Shown here: one piece after another, positions 12,242-23,356 of the stretch
Position numbering within the stretch: the stretch's first letter is position 1
Layout of the letters: every line of letters begins with the position of its first letter
From: Stenogyne calaminthoides
Lineage: Eukaryota; Streptophyta; Magnoliopsida; Lamiales; Lamiaceae
Length of the DNA stretch: 64,000 nt
Reading direction: 5' to 3'
Assembly: GCA_037126765.1 (NCBI GenBank)
Contig: JBBCBC010000037.1
Coordinates: 8,747,263-8,811,262, forward strand
The notes under the pieces: generated by a model
The model's input: the letters and a program-made list of their open reading frames with translations, nothing else
What the model was told of the DNA's origin: nothing
The model's database searches: none
Position numbers and translations under genes: made by a program

Positions 12242-12923
12242 ATCATATCTCATGTCACCACCACATCTTTCTCTCTTTTTTTTTGGATAATTACTAAATC
12301 AAGGGTAAAAAATATTCCATAGAATGGTAACTTATTATATTACTGATTTAAACTAGAATATATATAAACCAATAATTAAACTTGATTCATTCATATTATC
12401 TCATCGAAATTAGAATGTATACTGCTGCCTATATTTATCTTTCTAAATATAAAATATATGTGTAAAAAAAACTAAAAATAGGTGTACGTGCACGTGCATG
12501 GGATGGGGGGATGCAATAATATCATGTTACCTCTAATTATTTAAATAAAATACTATAAAGGGGCAAACAGTACCACACACTTGACCTAAGTCTTGTTAAA
12601 GAGCTATCTATATATTTAGCCAAAAAGTAGAATTCTTAAAAAATGAAATAAAGTAAAAAAAAAAAGAAAGTTCATTGCTTCTTCTGCAATTCAAAAATCA
12701 ATAAAATCCTGGGAGATTCTCAATGATATCTGCACCGATTTCTGATTTTTCCAAACTGTCACAATCTTTTTGTATCTGCTCCTCACATTCAAACTTTTAT
12801 TTATATGTATATATAATCGCTCATTCTATGCCTCAACAATCAATCCCACCTTAGTCTTATTTTTCAATCTTCTATTAATTATTACCTAAGTTTTAATTGC
12901 AATTATTATTTCTTGGAGTAGCA
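12242..12923 (+). promoter_or_regulatory. Promoter and leader region of the A-type response regulator
   Basis: A TATA-like tatgtatatataat near 12803-12816 lies about 110 bp before the ATG and is followed by a C/T/A-rich leader. A gggagattctc motif near 12711 contains AGATT, the core bound by B-type response regulators in known cytokinin-responsive promoters. That link is inference, because the core is short and common. Confidence 0.4.
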
Positions 12924-13765
12924 ATGGAGACGCAGTTCCATGTACTAGCAGTCGACGATAGTATCATTGATAGAAAGTTGATTGAGAGGCTTCTCAAAAC
13001 TTCTTCATATCAAGGTATATATATATATATATATTGTGTCATTTAATAATTATTTCATTTTTCAGCATTATGCAAAAAATTTAATTATAAAATTATTAAT
13101 AAAGTTATGGTTTACTGCAGTTACAGTTGTGGATTCTGGGGTGAAGGCTCTAGAGTATTTAGGATTGCTGGATGATGAACATACAGACACAGAAACAAAT
13201 GTTTCTACCAAAATTCATGTATGTAGTTCTTCAATTAATTTTTTCGAATTAGACTTTTATATTTGCAAAATAATCATAATAATCGTTTATTAATTAATTG
13301 GATCTACAGGAAGTGGAAGTAAATTTGATAATCACAGACTACTGCATGCCTGGAATAACTGGCTACGATCTTCTTAGAAAGATTAAGGTATCATTCTTGA
13401 TTTTAATCACTACTATTATTTTGTAAATAGAACAAAAAAGATTTTCATAAATCAAAATTAATTAGCTAATATTTATTTTGAATTTTTAGGAATCGACGTC
13501 GTTTAAGGACATCCCAGTTGTGATAATGTCATCAGAGAATGTGCCATCAAGGATAAACAGCTGTTTGGAGCAAGGAGCAGAGGAATTCTTCCTTAAACCA
13601 GTTAAACTGTCTGATGTGAATAAACTAAAGCCACATTTGATGAAAGGAAAGAAGATAGAAAATAAGCCCAATAATAACAAGAGAAAGCCCATGGAAGAAT
13701 GTGTTGCACTTGATAGGACTAGAACAAGATACAATGACTTGGAATTAGAGTTGGGATTAAATTAA
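12924..13765 (+). CDS. A-type response regulator, ARR8/ARR9-like
   Basis: A phosphorelay receiver protein that in this family acts as a negative feedback regulator of cytokinin signalling. Exons are 12924-13014, 13121-13218, 13310-13387 and 13490-13765, all GT-AG with matching phases, giving 180 aa. The receiver is complete: acidic pair D11 D12 in LAVDDS, phospho-acceptor D73 in LIITDYCMPG, the MSSEN switch segment, and K125 in FFLKPVKLSD. The short C-terminal tail has NKRKPMEE and DRTRTRYND, which resemble the tail of ARR8/9 rather than the ARR4/5/7 type. It has no DNA-binding domain, as expected for A-type. The first intron carries a (TA)n run. It lies between hAT and MITE insertions and appears intact. 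Confidence 0.92.
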
Positions 13766-13852
13766 TGTAGCTTCTACTATTTAGTAAAGTATGTTATTTT
13801 TCATCATAATGTAGCTTCTACTATTTAGTAAAGTATGTTATTTTTCATCATA
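13765..13852 (+). repeat. 44-bp perfect tandem duplication in the 3' UTR
   Basis: Two adjacent copies of a 44-bp unit beginning atgtagcttctactattta lie at 13765-13808 and 13809-13852, immediately after the response regulator stop codon. The copies look identical, so the duplication is recent or an assembly duplication. Confidence 0.85.
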
Positions 13853-14214
13853 TATACTTTTTATTGTCTTTTTGAGTATTTATGTTGAGTAAATAATGTC
13901 TTTTGCATCACCGTGTAGGGTTATTTGACAAATGAATTGGGAGTTATTTTGGTATGGGAGTGTAATTGAATTGAAATCGATCAAGCACAATACAAATAAA
14001 TGGTAAGATTCATGTTATAATCAATTTTAAAAAAAGTGCCCCCGGAAAAAATTTGATTATGTGGGAAAGTATACAAAATTAAGTATAACCTACTTCATTT
14101 GAGAAAAAAATTCCATTAAAATATTATGAGGGATTTGTCTTGATGATTAAAATCACTTCTAAAGCAATTATGGGGGATTTGTTTTGGTGATTGAAATCAC
14201 TTCTAAAGTGTTAA

Positions 14215-14455
14215 AGCGTAAATACTAAAATTATATTATGCCTAACCGTGAGACTGTCAAATTATGCTATGTCTAATTGGTGTTTGAAATCATTTATAAA
14301 GTATTAAAGTGTCAATGCCCAAATTATGCTATGTTTAATTGTGAGACCGTCAAATTATGTTATGTCTAATCATGAGACCGTCTCATTATGCTATGTCTAA
14401 CCGTGTGACCGTCAAATTATGTTATGTCTAACTATGAGACTGTCTCACTCTCCTC
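14215..14455. repeat. Imperfect tandem repeat, about 35-bp unit
   Basis: Recurring words attatgctatgtctaa followed by cgtgagaccgtc repeat about five to six times with substitutions and spacing changes. Related gtgagaccgtct words recur near 14540. There is no coding potential. The surrounding stretch 13853-14732 shows no gene. Confidence 0.65.
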
Positions 14456-14732
14456 TCTAAATTCAATTATTCAGGAATGCAATACAAGCGTATGAATTGG
14501 AAATCCTTGCGATGAAAATTAATCCTTAGCCCAAAGTCTAATCGTGAAATCGTCTCACCCGCTTCTCTAAATTCAGAGATGCAATACAAGCATATATGAA
14601 CAAGAACAGAAAATCCTTTCTCTGAGAATTAGCAGTTAGCCCAAAACTATGGATAGTGAATTAGGCCCATCACCAAGCCCTTGTCAGCGCTGAGAAGTGA
14701 GAACCCACAAAAATTCAGGTTTCTATGCAGGC

Positions 14733-14939
14733 TAAGTCTTATATACGCTCGAATGTACCATGCACTCATAGTGTATTTTAGTAATGTGCAACTTATTATG
14801 TTGAAAAATACGATTTTTTTACACAGAAAAATGCAACTCTTAATATGTGAATATAGTTGCATGCTTCTGTTGGAATAGTTGCACGTTTCTAAAATGCACT
14901 ATGAGTGCAAGGTGCACCCGGGTGCACATGAGACCCACT
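14733..14939. mobile_element. MITE, family A, near-complete copy
   Basis: The left side has atgcactcatagtgtatttta. The right side is its inverse, taaaatgcactatgagtgca, followed by ggtgcacccgggtgcac and atgagacccact. The interior is AT-rich. This is the clearest inverted-repeat copy of the family also found at 2.6 kb and 50.6 kb. Confidence 0.65.
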
Positions 14940-14969
14940 CCTCTATGTATTGATTTCTCTTTAAATTTA

Positions 14970-15233
14970 GGATCTATTTGGTTGGGGGTAATGGAAGTGG
15001 GTAATGAAAATTATTTATATTGATGTTGCTTGATGTTTCTTGGTAGTTTTGATATACAAGTAATGAAAATAGAAATAAGTAATTGATTATCCTCATTTAT
15101 TCAACTTATTTCACATGATACTCATTGTTGATGTTTCAACCAAGCAATAACAATGCAATCAATGACCCTTAATTATTGATCCTTCAATGATACTCATTAC
15201 CATTATCATTCCCTAGTCATACCAAGCGGACCC
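14970..15233. mobile_element. Tourist-like inverted-repeat element (probable)
   Basis: The left end ggatctatttggttggggg and the inverted right end gggtccgcttggtatgacta share a (G)n...TTGGT start, and both lead into taatg-rich subterminal sequence. This resembles PIF/Harbinger MITE ends. A clear 3-bp duplication is not visible, so the call is tentative. Confidence 0.4.
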
Positions 15234-15605
15234 GCGTTCTTACAAATATATGTATGTTACTATTTAATAACTAGTTACTACACTTATAAAATTTTACAAA
15301 TATATAAATGAATGAATACAATAACTTACAAATAATACATGATATAATGCCACATTGCCCGCGTGTTCATCTCTGCGTATATATCTGCACTAGGTGACAT
15401 CACCGTTCCACCACCTGTTAAAAAAAATAGCTCTTCCAATACATCCCTTCATTCTCTCTGTCTCAACGGTTTTCTTCCAAATACGCGCCCTCCATTTTCC
15501 CTCCCTCCGACCGTCCTCCACCGCCGCCGCCGCCGCCTGTGTTCTTCCTATTCTCTGACAACCGTCAAAAGCCCCTTCAAAACCCCCTTCATTGCTGGTA
15601 ATTGG

Positions 15606-16427
15606 ATGGCAGATGGCAAGAATCACAGAATGGGAAAGAAATCACAGAAAGACCTAAAGCGCAATCCGTCGGCGGTTTTTAATCGGTCGTTGACGGTCAA
15701 TTCCTCCGCCGCGGCGGCGGCGGCGGCGGAAAACAAACCGTTGTTTAACGTCTGCAATTCGTTGCAGCGGAATGGCTCCGTCAAGAGTTTGCAGGGATCC
15801 ACGTTTGTCTCCAGGAATTCCTTCAAAGGAAAGGTCAGGAAATTGTACTCAATTTTCGAATCCCCAAAACACAATTCATCAAACACCTTCACCGCACCAC
15901 AATCCTCCCCATCGCCTTCCCCCAAATCCTCCAAACTCGACAAATCGCCCTCCAATTCTTCTATTCGACTCCCCGGCACCGAGGACAGGGTCGTAATTTA
16001 CTTCACAAGCCTCCGAGGGATTCGGAGAACGTTCCAGGATTGCCACAGCGTCCGATTGATTTTCCGAGGGTTTCGCATAAACATCGACGAACGCGATATC
16101 TCCTTGAACGCCGCCTACAGAAACGAATTACAGAAAGCAATTGGGGAAAACAACGTCAGCTTACCACAGGTGTTCATCAAGGGCAAATACATCGGCGGAT
16201 CTGATCCGGTCAACAAATTGCTCGAAGCCGGCGACCTAGCGAAGATGATCAAGGGGATTCCTCTCCGATCCATTAAGCCCTGTGACGGTTGCGATGATGC
16301 GAGGTTCATCCCCTGTTTAAATTGCAGCGGTAGCATGAAGGTGTTTGATGAAGATAAAGAGCAGAACAGCAGATGCGTTAAATGCAACGAAAACGGGCTG
16401 ATGCATTGTCCACTGTGCAGTTCATGA
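15606..16427 (+). CDS. Glutaredoxin-like protein with C-terminal CxxC zinc-finger repeats
   Basis: A single-exon gene of 273 aa of the plant glutaredoxin-related family (At3g28850/At5g39865 type); its molecular role is poorly known. The N-terminal 130 residues are Ser/Ala-rich with a seven-plus Ala run. A glutaredoxin fold follows (EDRVVIYFTSLRGIRRTFQD, then VSLPQVFIKGKYIGGSDPV, about residues 125-230). The usual Grx CPYC/CCxx active site is absent and replaced by SLRGIRRTFQDC, which is typical of this subfamily. The tail has paired cysteines CDGC, CLNC, CVKC and CPLC, like a DnaJ-type zinc finger. The ATG at 15606 is the first in frame; upstream codons lack an ATG and look like a pyrimidine-rich leader. 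Confidence 0.87.
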   Translation: MADGKNHRMGKKSQKDLKRNPSAVFNRSLTVNSSAAAAAAAENKPLFNVCNSLQRNGSVKSLQGSTFVSRNSFKGKVRKLYSIFESPKHNSSNTFTAPQSSPSPSPKSSKLDKSPSNSSIRLPGTEDRVVIYFTSLRGIRRTFQDCHSVRLIFRGFRINIDERDISLNAAYRNELQKAIGENNVSLPQVFIKGKYIGGSDPVNKLLEAGDLAKMIKGIPLRSIKPCDGCDDARFIPCLNCSGSMKVFDEDKEQNSRCVKCNENGLMHCPLCSS

Positions 16428-19400
16428 GAGGAAAATTAATCGGTAGGAAACTTGTTTGTGATTTGGTTTTGAACATTGGCGAGGCAGGGTGAATTCTGCT
16501 GCATTTGATTTGATGAGAATATGAGCTGTGTACATAATGTTTGTGTATAAGTGTCAGCGAATCGATGGATTGGTGGTTTATGAGGCTGGATTTTACACTT
16601 GTATGGGATTGATAACGCCTTTGTGCATGCTCAGGTATTTTTGTTGTGGCTTGTTTATACTGTAATATTCATTGTCAATGTATACAAATTGCGTTTACCA
16701 ACTCATACATATATAATGAATCTTGAGCTACAAATTGTTTAATTGATTCGTAATCATGGGTGATCCAGATGAATATGGTTTCTGCGTGCTTTATATTTTA
16801 ATTTGCACAACTGTTGGTTATGTATTTTAAGATGATTTTTAATTGATGAAGCGAATTCTTTCCCGCCAATTTGCACTCCTTGTTGCCAAATATTATCAAA
16901 TGTGATTTGAAAACATTTCTTGGATTTATTCTCTCTTTTTTTGGGGGTGGGGTCTATTTATAATTTTATATATTGGACAAATCGATCACTTAATAAGTTT
17001 GCAGAACATCATTGTTGGCTGCTTAAGGTGTGATTTTATATATCTTTCACGTTAGAGGAGATAGAACTTCAATTTATCCTAATATATTATATTGGAGAAA
17101 CCAATCACTTATTAAGTTTGTAAAACATTATTGTTGGCTGCTTAAGGTTCGATTTTAGATATCTTTCACGTTAGATGAGATACTTCAATTTAACCTAATA
17201 ACAGTTAATTAGATTATTTTTCATCCAATGGGTCAGGAATCAGGATAACGATCATGGGTTTTCCTATCATGGAGTTTAATCTAGCTTAAACATTTGTCTA
17301 TATTAAATGAAAATGGTCGAATTTCCTATGCTACACTTAATATTTTTGAGTAGGTCACTTATTTAGTAAACAATATGCAACTCAAATTTATTTTAAAAAA
17401 CATATAAGTTGTTTCACTGAAACAATCACATTTTTCAGTTAAAACAATTTACATAAATACAATTCAATTGTACGGTGCACTTGATGTATATGAGACTTTG
17501 TCAAATATTAGATGATTTTTGTGTTGAGCTTTAAAAATCAGGATTTTGATTTTGAAAATCAATTTTAAAAATTACCACTACATGTTATAAATATATTATT
17601 ATACTACTTAAAAATTAAAAAAAAAAAACACCCATGGTCCACCTTGCTATTTATCAAGATTTCAAAATTATCTAAATTTCTCTTAAAAAAAAGTTCTCTA
17701 AATTTTAAAAATCACTTAAAATTCAAAACAAACATCATTTTAGGTAGTGTTTGAAAAGAGATGGTGACATCTTGAACGTGGATTATCTATTCTCATACCA
17801 CTCAATTTTCGAATTTGTCCATCTCCATCCAAATATCCATCCATGATTCACCTTTAGTATATATTTATACTTCTAAAATTATCACATCATTAGTTATCTA
17901 CTTATCTTACACAAGCTCATTATCTTCAGTGGCGAAGAGAGTGGAGTATATGGGGGTACACAATGAAATATAACCCTTGTATAATTAGAAAAAAAAATGT
18001 AATTTATTATGTATAATTAAGAAAAAAATACTTAAATGTAACCCCAAATTTCAAATCCTAGACCCACCATTATTTATCTCTACTACTTTTGTTACACAAA
18101 CTCGTTACCTCTTTTTACTTTTATTACAATTTTCTTTCACCTAATCATTATTCATCTAACTAACAATAATAAAATAATATAATATTAATTTTGATTTGAA
18201 ATAAAGGTTCATTCACCGCTATTTCTTCATCTCTAACCAAATACAAATTATTATTCAATGGATTACTCTCCACCTTTTTACATCTTCAGCTCTATCTCAT
18301 CAACCACCATCTCTTTCCAAGCAGAGTTTTAGGGTATTTTGTTTTGAATATAGTATGTACTTAGGACTTTGAAAATCAAATCTCATTATAGTTTGAAATT
18401 TAAAATTAAATTTTAAAATACACTCCTATAAAATATACCTATACACATAAGGAAAAAATCTAACCCTATTAAAATTTCAAAACAAATACTTATTTTTACT
18501 ATTCATCAATGTTTTTAAATTCATTTTAATTTCAAGTCATGATTTTTTTCCCCAATCATTAAATTAAATCCCTAAACAAACATGATTGAGACAACATTAA
18601 TTTTAATTTATCATAAAGGCAGAGTATAATCTTGACAATACTTAACTTTAACATTTTGGAAACATGTGTGTTGATTTGTTTAGATTGAATTACTCCTCTC
18701 ATCTCACCTTTTTTTCATCTTCTTCAGCTCCATCTCATTTTTTTTCAACAGGATTTGATATTTCGTTAATCAGCTGAAATTATAACTGCTACTTATTTAG
18801 ACCCCCTGAAGTTTGGAGCTAGCCAAATGCCGAAACAAGATTTCACCTTGGTTTCAGTTTCGATGATATCAGGAAGAATCTTGTTTTAAAAGACACGATT
18901 ATGACCGCATAATTAAATAGACCAAAAATATTTGAGAATTGACCTTCAATAGTTTTGAGGTCATGGGCTGATTTTATTCTTACAATGTATAATAAGTCGC
19001 TGAAACGTTTCAATATACAGACGCGTCATTAAATCCAATCCAAGGCCCCCCTTTACTTAATCACATAATCTAATCCCACTATCAAACCATGCCCACTTTC
19101 ATCCATCATTTATTAAAATAACCTTAACCTATATAATTCACCAATGAGCTAATTACTTCTTTATATTTAAGCCCAATCACACCTTTAAATATAGTGGTCC
19201 CAGCAAGATTATACTGTTTGGGAGCAAATAACATAACAATTGACAGCTAGAAAAAAATGGAAAATAAAATAAATAAATTGGAGGATGTTGGTTTGAGCAA
19301 ATGTATTGAATTCTTGGAAGATCAACTTGTTGTTTACAATCCTGAAAGTGCATCATTAATATAATCCTCAGCATAAGTTGTTAGTTTCAAGTGAAAATTA

Positions 19401-19486
19401 AGCAAAACCGAGCTTGATCATGAATTCATCCGACATGGATAGAGATCATGAGGGCTTAAAACGAGCATCGTGATGGAGATGGACTA
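16428..19486. other. Intergenic, no gene seen; MITE fragment near 17.5 kb
   Basis: A probable 3' UTR of the glutaredoxin-like gene covers the first few hundred bases. At about 17380-17505 there is a one-ended family A MITE fragment (tacggtgcacttgatgtatatgagac). Two related 75-90 bp words (ttaagtttgcagaacatcattgttggctgc-like, near 16995 and 17115) form a short direct repeat. The rest is AT-rich without coding signs. Confidence 0.5.
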
Positions 19487-19518
19487 TTACGAGAGAGGCA
19501 TGCATTCAAGCTGTATCT

Positions 19519-21804
19519 CTAAAATCCCCGTTCAACGTGCTGCAACTTAATTGGGATCACTTGTTTGTCCTTACCAGCTTCTTCATCAGCATCATTCTCC
19601 TTTGCAGCAGACAGCAACGGTTGGATATCAATCTCAGCATCCCCCATGAAATCATCCGTTGAAAACGTGTCCTTATCATACACAATCTGAGTCACAACAA
19701 AACACACCATACATTAATTTTACATCCAACAAATTTAATTTAAGTTTGGTTAATCAAACTTATATTCCATACCAACTTCAGAGGAGGTACATTTTCTGGA
19801 ATGGACAACATTAAACATTCGTTCCAAATTGGGTTGAGGCTATTCTTTATGGCCCGTGTCTTCACCGACTGCACTCATGTAGATACATTCATTAAACATT
19901 AGATCAGTAAAGTTAGACTGATAAAAGAAGATATTTTTACTTGATTTCCCAAAGAGAGGATGACGTAAGGGTCACTAGTCCTCACGTCTCGGACAGCTAG
20001 ATTCGTGCCTCGTACGATGTTAACTTTAACCACTCCTACGAATTCAACCATCCCTGCCTATATAAACTCCAATCAGCCTCAACACTATGATTAACTAAAA
20101 TTGGATTAGGAGTTTGAGAAATAACACTTGTGTGTGCAATGAAAAAAACTCATACTGTTTAGAGAAAACGGCTGATACTGACCAACTAATACCTTTCAGT
20201 AAAACAACTAATACCATTTTCGATGCACTTGAATTGGAAAGCAGCTTACCATGGAGTTACTTTTTTTCCTAGACAACTTATCTTCATTTTTCTTCTTGCT
20301 GTTACGGAAGGCCAGTCCCAAGCCTTGCGTACGCTGACCCGTTTTCTGTTTTTCGCAGTGTTTCTTCTCGACGGGCACTAGAGCACCGCACGAGCTTGAA
20401 GAACTACTACAATGGCTTGATAATGATGATGATGGCTGAAACGGGCAAGTCAGTTGTAAATCATTGTTCAGAAACTGCTGGAGCTCGTATTTTCTCCTGG
20501 AATTCCACAATATATCACTGCACATGTCTCTCTGATCCAGAAAAAACACACACACACACAGTGATGAAGAAAATGTGAGAAAATCGTGCTACCTTATAAA
20601 ATCGAGTCGCTCCTCAGCAGAAGAATCTGGTTTTGGTTTTGTGCAATTATCGGGAATGCTAGCTTCGTATTTGGTGTTGACAGCTATATTTCCTCCCATT
20701 TCAGATAAAGAATTGACTTGCTCATCTGTCCATTCATCCAGCTTCACTGACACTACCTATGGTATCAATGACAGATGTTAAAATTGAATTAATCATCAAG
20801 TAAATAGGACATAATTATCCCAGTACATACATTGAGTTCAGCTCAAACACAACAAGAAAAACAGAATACTAGTTCCAATCAAACTCAAATTAGTAAATTA
20901 CCTTTGTAATATGCACTCCGAGGCTTCTATGTACGCCAGAGCATTTGATACAAATGAAAGCTCCAGTGCTTAAAGATCTAATCCAGTTGAAATAAAGCAG
21001 TAAATCCAACAAATAGATTTGAAAGCAACGCAATAATGTAAATGAACAAACAAGATTACTTGAGAAGAAGTTTTATTAGAGAAATCAACTTCACTTAGTT
21101 ACTACTATGAAGATAATTCCCAAGTTTTCCTACCTTATTAGATGTAAAATACAACCTTTCCGTCAACTTTACCTAATTTAGATTATATACAATGAATGAA
21201 CTCAGTGATGCTATCTATGAGATCAAAACTTACACCCATTTTGGATCTGGTGATCCACAATCGGCACAAGTTCGATTTCCAGCTTTAGATAACAGTCCCT
21301 CCAGCCTTCCTCGTGGACCTTATACACGCAACGGATAAGCAGTTTGAGCTAATTTTGGCCATGAACAGAATAAAAGGACCTCTGAATTATATGTGATGAT
21401 AAAATCTAGAAAATAATATTTACATACTGGAAGAACAATGCTTCCAATTCCTCGAGTCTTGGCCCAACCTTGAAGAAGTTTCTCGCAAGAGATCATTGAG
21501 ACAGGAACCTGATTCAATTGAAGATAGATATACAGTAGCTAAGGGAAATATGAATACAAAATATAAAACCAATAACAAAAAGAGCAATTATGAAACAAGA
21601 CTGCATTTTCAGGTTCAATATCACTATGCAAAACATTCTTAAAAAACACTAGAGTAAAGAATAATAATAAACAATGAAGTAGTATATTCGCATATATTTT
21701 ACCAATTGTAGCATCTATGTAACCCTAACAAGACATTTTCACACACAAAAAAAAAGACTACCTGAAACATGTTTAGTTTCTGCATTTCCTTGTTGAATAG
21801 ACAT
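19519..21804 (-). CDS. ArfGAP and C2 domain protein (AGD11-13-like)
   Basis: A GTPase-activating protein for ARF small GTPases that binds membranes through its C2 domain in vesicle traffic. Nine coding exons: 21762-21804, 21428-21508, 21234-21318, 20902-20977, 20593-20756, 20250-20496, 19941-20057, 19773-19868, 19519-19686; all are GT-AG and phase-consistent, about 358 aa. The ArfGAP zinc finger is complete (CADCGSPDPKW ... FICIKCSGVHRSLG, CX2CX16CX2C). It is followed by VKLDEWTDEQVN, a basic Ser-rich linker, and a C2 domain (GTNLAVRD, SDPYVI, NPIWNE, DKDTFSTDDFMGDAEID). The last codons read VERGF-stop, but one frame over the sequence continues LEIQLECMPLS-stop at 19487, the usual family tail, implying a lost base near 19523-19526. 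The start chosen (MSIQQGN) is the one whose phase fits exon 2; an out-of-frame ATG lies 8 nt upstream. Confidence 0.87.
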
Positions 21805-22409
21805 TTTGACATCTGAAATTCGGGCCACAGATTAACAGAATGCCCTATCCATATTATCACCCTGTTTCTGCATTGTGCAAAAAAGGGTCAAATTGGAATC
21901 AAGATTATTGAATTATGAAACAAGATTGCATTTTGTCAAGAAAATAAGAGACCTAATAAAATAATTCTTACATGAATCACAATGTAGGCTGGAATCGATA
22001 GCTGCATGGATTAAATACGAGACAACTTGTCAAGAATCAAACAATTAATCAAACTGAAGAAAATAGAGGGATCGCGATTATTAAATATTAGCATGTAAAC
22101 AGATTAGTCTTTTGAATTAGGATGGTGAATTCTTGAAGAAAATTTGAATATATGTTTTTATTCATATGATGACCAAAGAAATAATTTCAACAATCTCAAG
22201 ATTTTAGGGAAGACAATTCCGTTTCTTCATATTTTCGTGGTCTGCGGTCACCCCACTAAAAAAAACACATTTATAATAATGGGCCCTGTTTTAGTATGTT
22301 ATTTGGGCCTCGAATACAACTTACCAGCCCATTATGCATTTATGTTTTTTAATTTTTTTTTTCAGTTTTAAAGAAAAAAAAAAAAGCTTGAAGATAAAAT
22401 CAGAAATCA
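21805..22409. promoter_or_regulatory. Divergent promoter region between ArfGAP gene and small membrane protein gene
   Basis: About 600 bp separates the two outward-reading starts. It should hold both leaders and promoters, plus possibly a leader intron of the ArfGAP gene (a ttcag acceptor sits directly before the first ATG). No individual element is distinctive. Confidence 0.4.
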
Positions 22410-23230
22410 ATGGCAGGCACAGGAGCGTTTGCCACTCAGATTTCAGGAAATTGGTCTTTAATTTCATCTATCCGGCCAAACAACTCCTTTCTGCGTAGAA
22501 CTGGATATCATATGCACCCCGTAACGACGTCGTCTAGGAGAGAATCTCTCTAATCCTAGCTTCTTCCAACCACCAAGGAGAGAATACCGAGGATAAGGCC
22601 GCGTTTGTTTCTCAGGTTAGCCAACATTTTATTAGTTCAGTTGGTATTCAATTTTTCTCATCTGTGAATATTAGTGTTTAATGAACTAAATTGTTGGTAG
22701 TTGATATACAATTTTCTTCCTTAAGTTGAAAATATTGTTTATTTTTGGAAGAACTTGATGAACATGGTCAGACATTGGATGAGCTTCAGTAAAAGATGAA
22801 CTATTATTGCAATAAATTAATAGTACTATGATTTAAAATAGAGTTTGTTTTTATCACAAGTAATAAGTACAAAATTATTGAAGTGAAAAAGGGGTTCAAG
22901 TCATTTTTAAAAAGATCAAATGCCAAACTCTAGCTAAGATACAACCTTACCTTAGTCTGAAAAATATTTTAAGAAAAATTAAGAATAAATTATTTATGAA
23001 TTGATAGAGATTAATAATTGAAATGGTGTTTGGAACAGGAAGAGGTGAAGTATTTGGTACAAGTGGGAGGTGTTTCAATAGCAGGTGCAGCTGCAATAAA
23101 ATATGGAAGCATTATATTCCCAGAAATAACACGACCCAATCTTGGTCAGGCTTTGGTTATGATCTTTGCTCCTGTTTTAGTTGCTATCTTTCTCTTGATC
23201 AAACAAAGTCGCCTCGAGTCGACTGACTGA
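22410..23230 (+). CDS. Small predicted plastid membrane protein, frameshifted in exon 1
   Basis: Function unknown. Exon 1 is 22410-22615 and exon 2 is 23039-23230, joined by a GT-AG intron. Exon 2 encodes EEVKYLVQVGG, SIAGAAAIKYGS and a hydrophobic segment (ALVMIFAPVLVAIFLLI) ending IKQSRLESTD-stop, that is, one or two membrane helices near the C-terminus. Exon 1 starts MAGTGAFATQ and has a Ser/Arg-rich character like a transit peptide. Exon 1 is 206 nt, two more than a multiple of three after phase correction. The opening frame stops at a TAA near 22552 after RRESL, while the frame matching exon 2 (ILASSNHQGENTEDKAAFVSQ in pieces) is reached only by removing one CT from the ctctct run at about 22546-22551. 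Either the gene is disabled or the consensus has a dinucleotide error. Confidence 0.65.
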
Positions 23231-23356
23231 TTACATGTGTTCACCAAAATTCAATATTAAAAATATCTTGACCTCTTGTTCTTGTGTTAGATTTACATCA
23301 TTCTCACTCTTTTATTTAAAGTGTTGTGTGAGATGGAGATAGGCACGTCCTGTTTC

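Noticed and set aside
15363..15605. Longer open frame before the glutaredoxin-like protein
   Set aside because: No ATG starts it (the first codon is GTG) and the sequence looks like a pyrimidine-rich leader.
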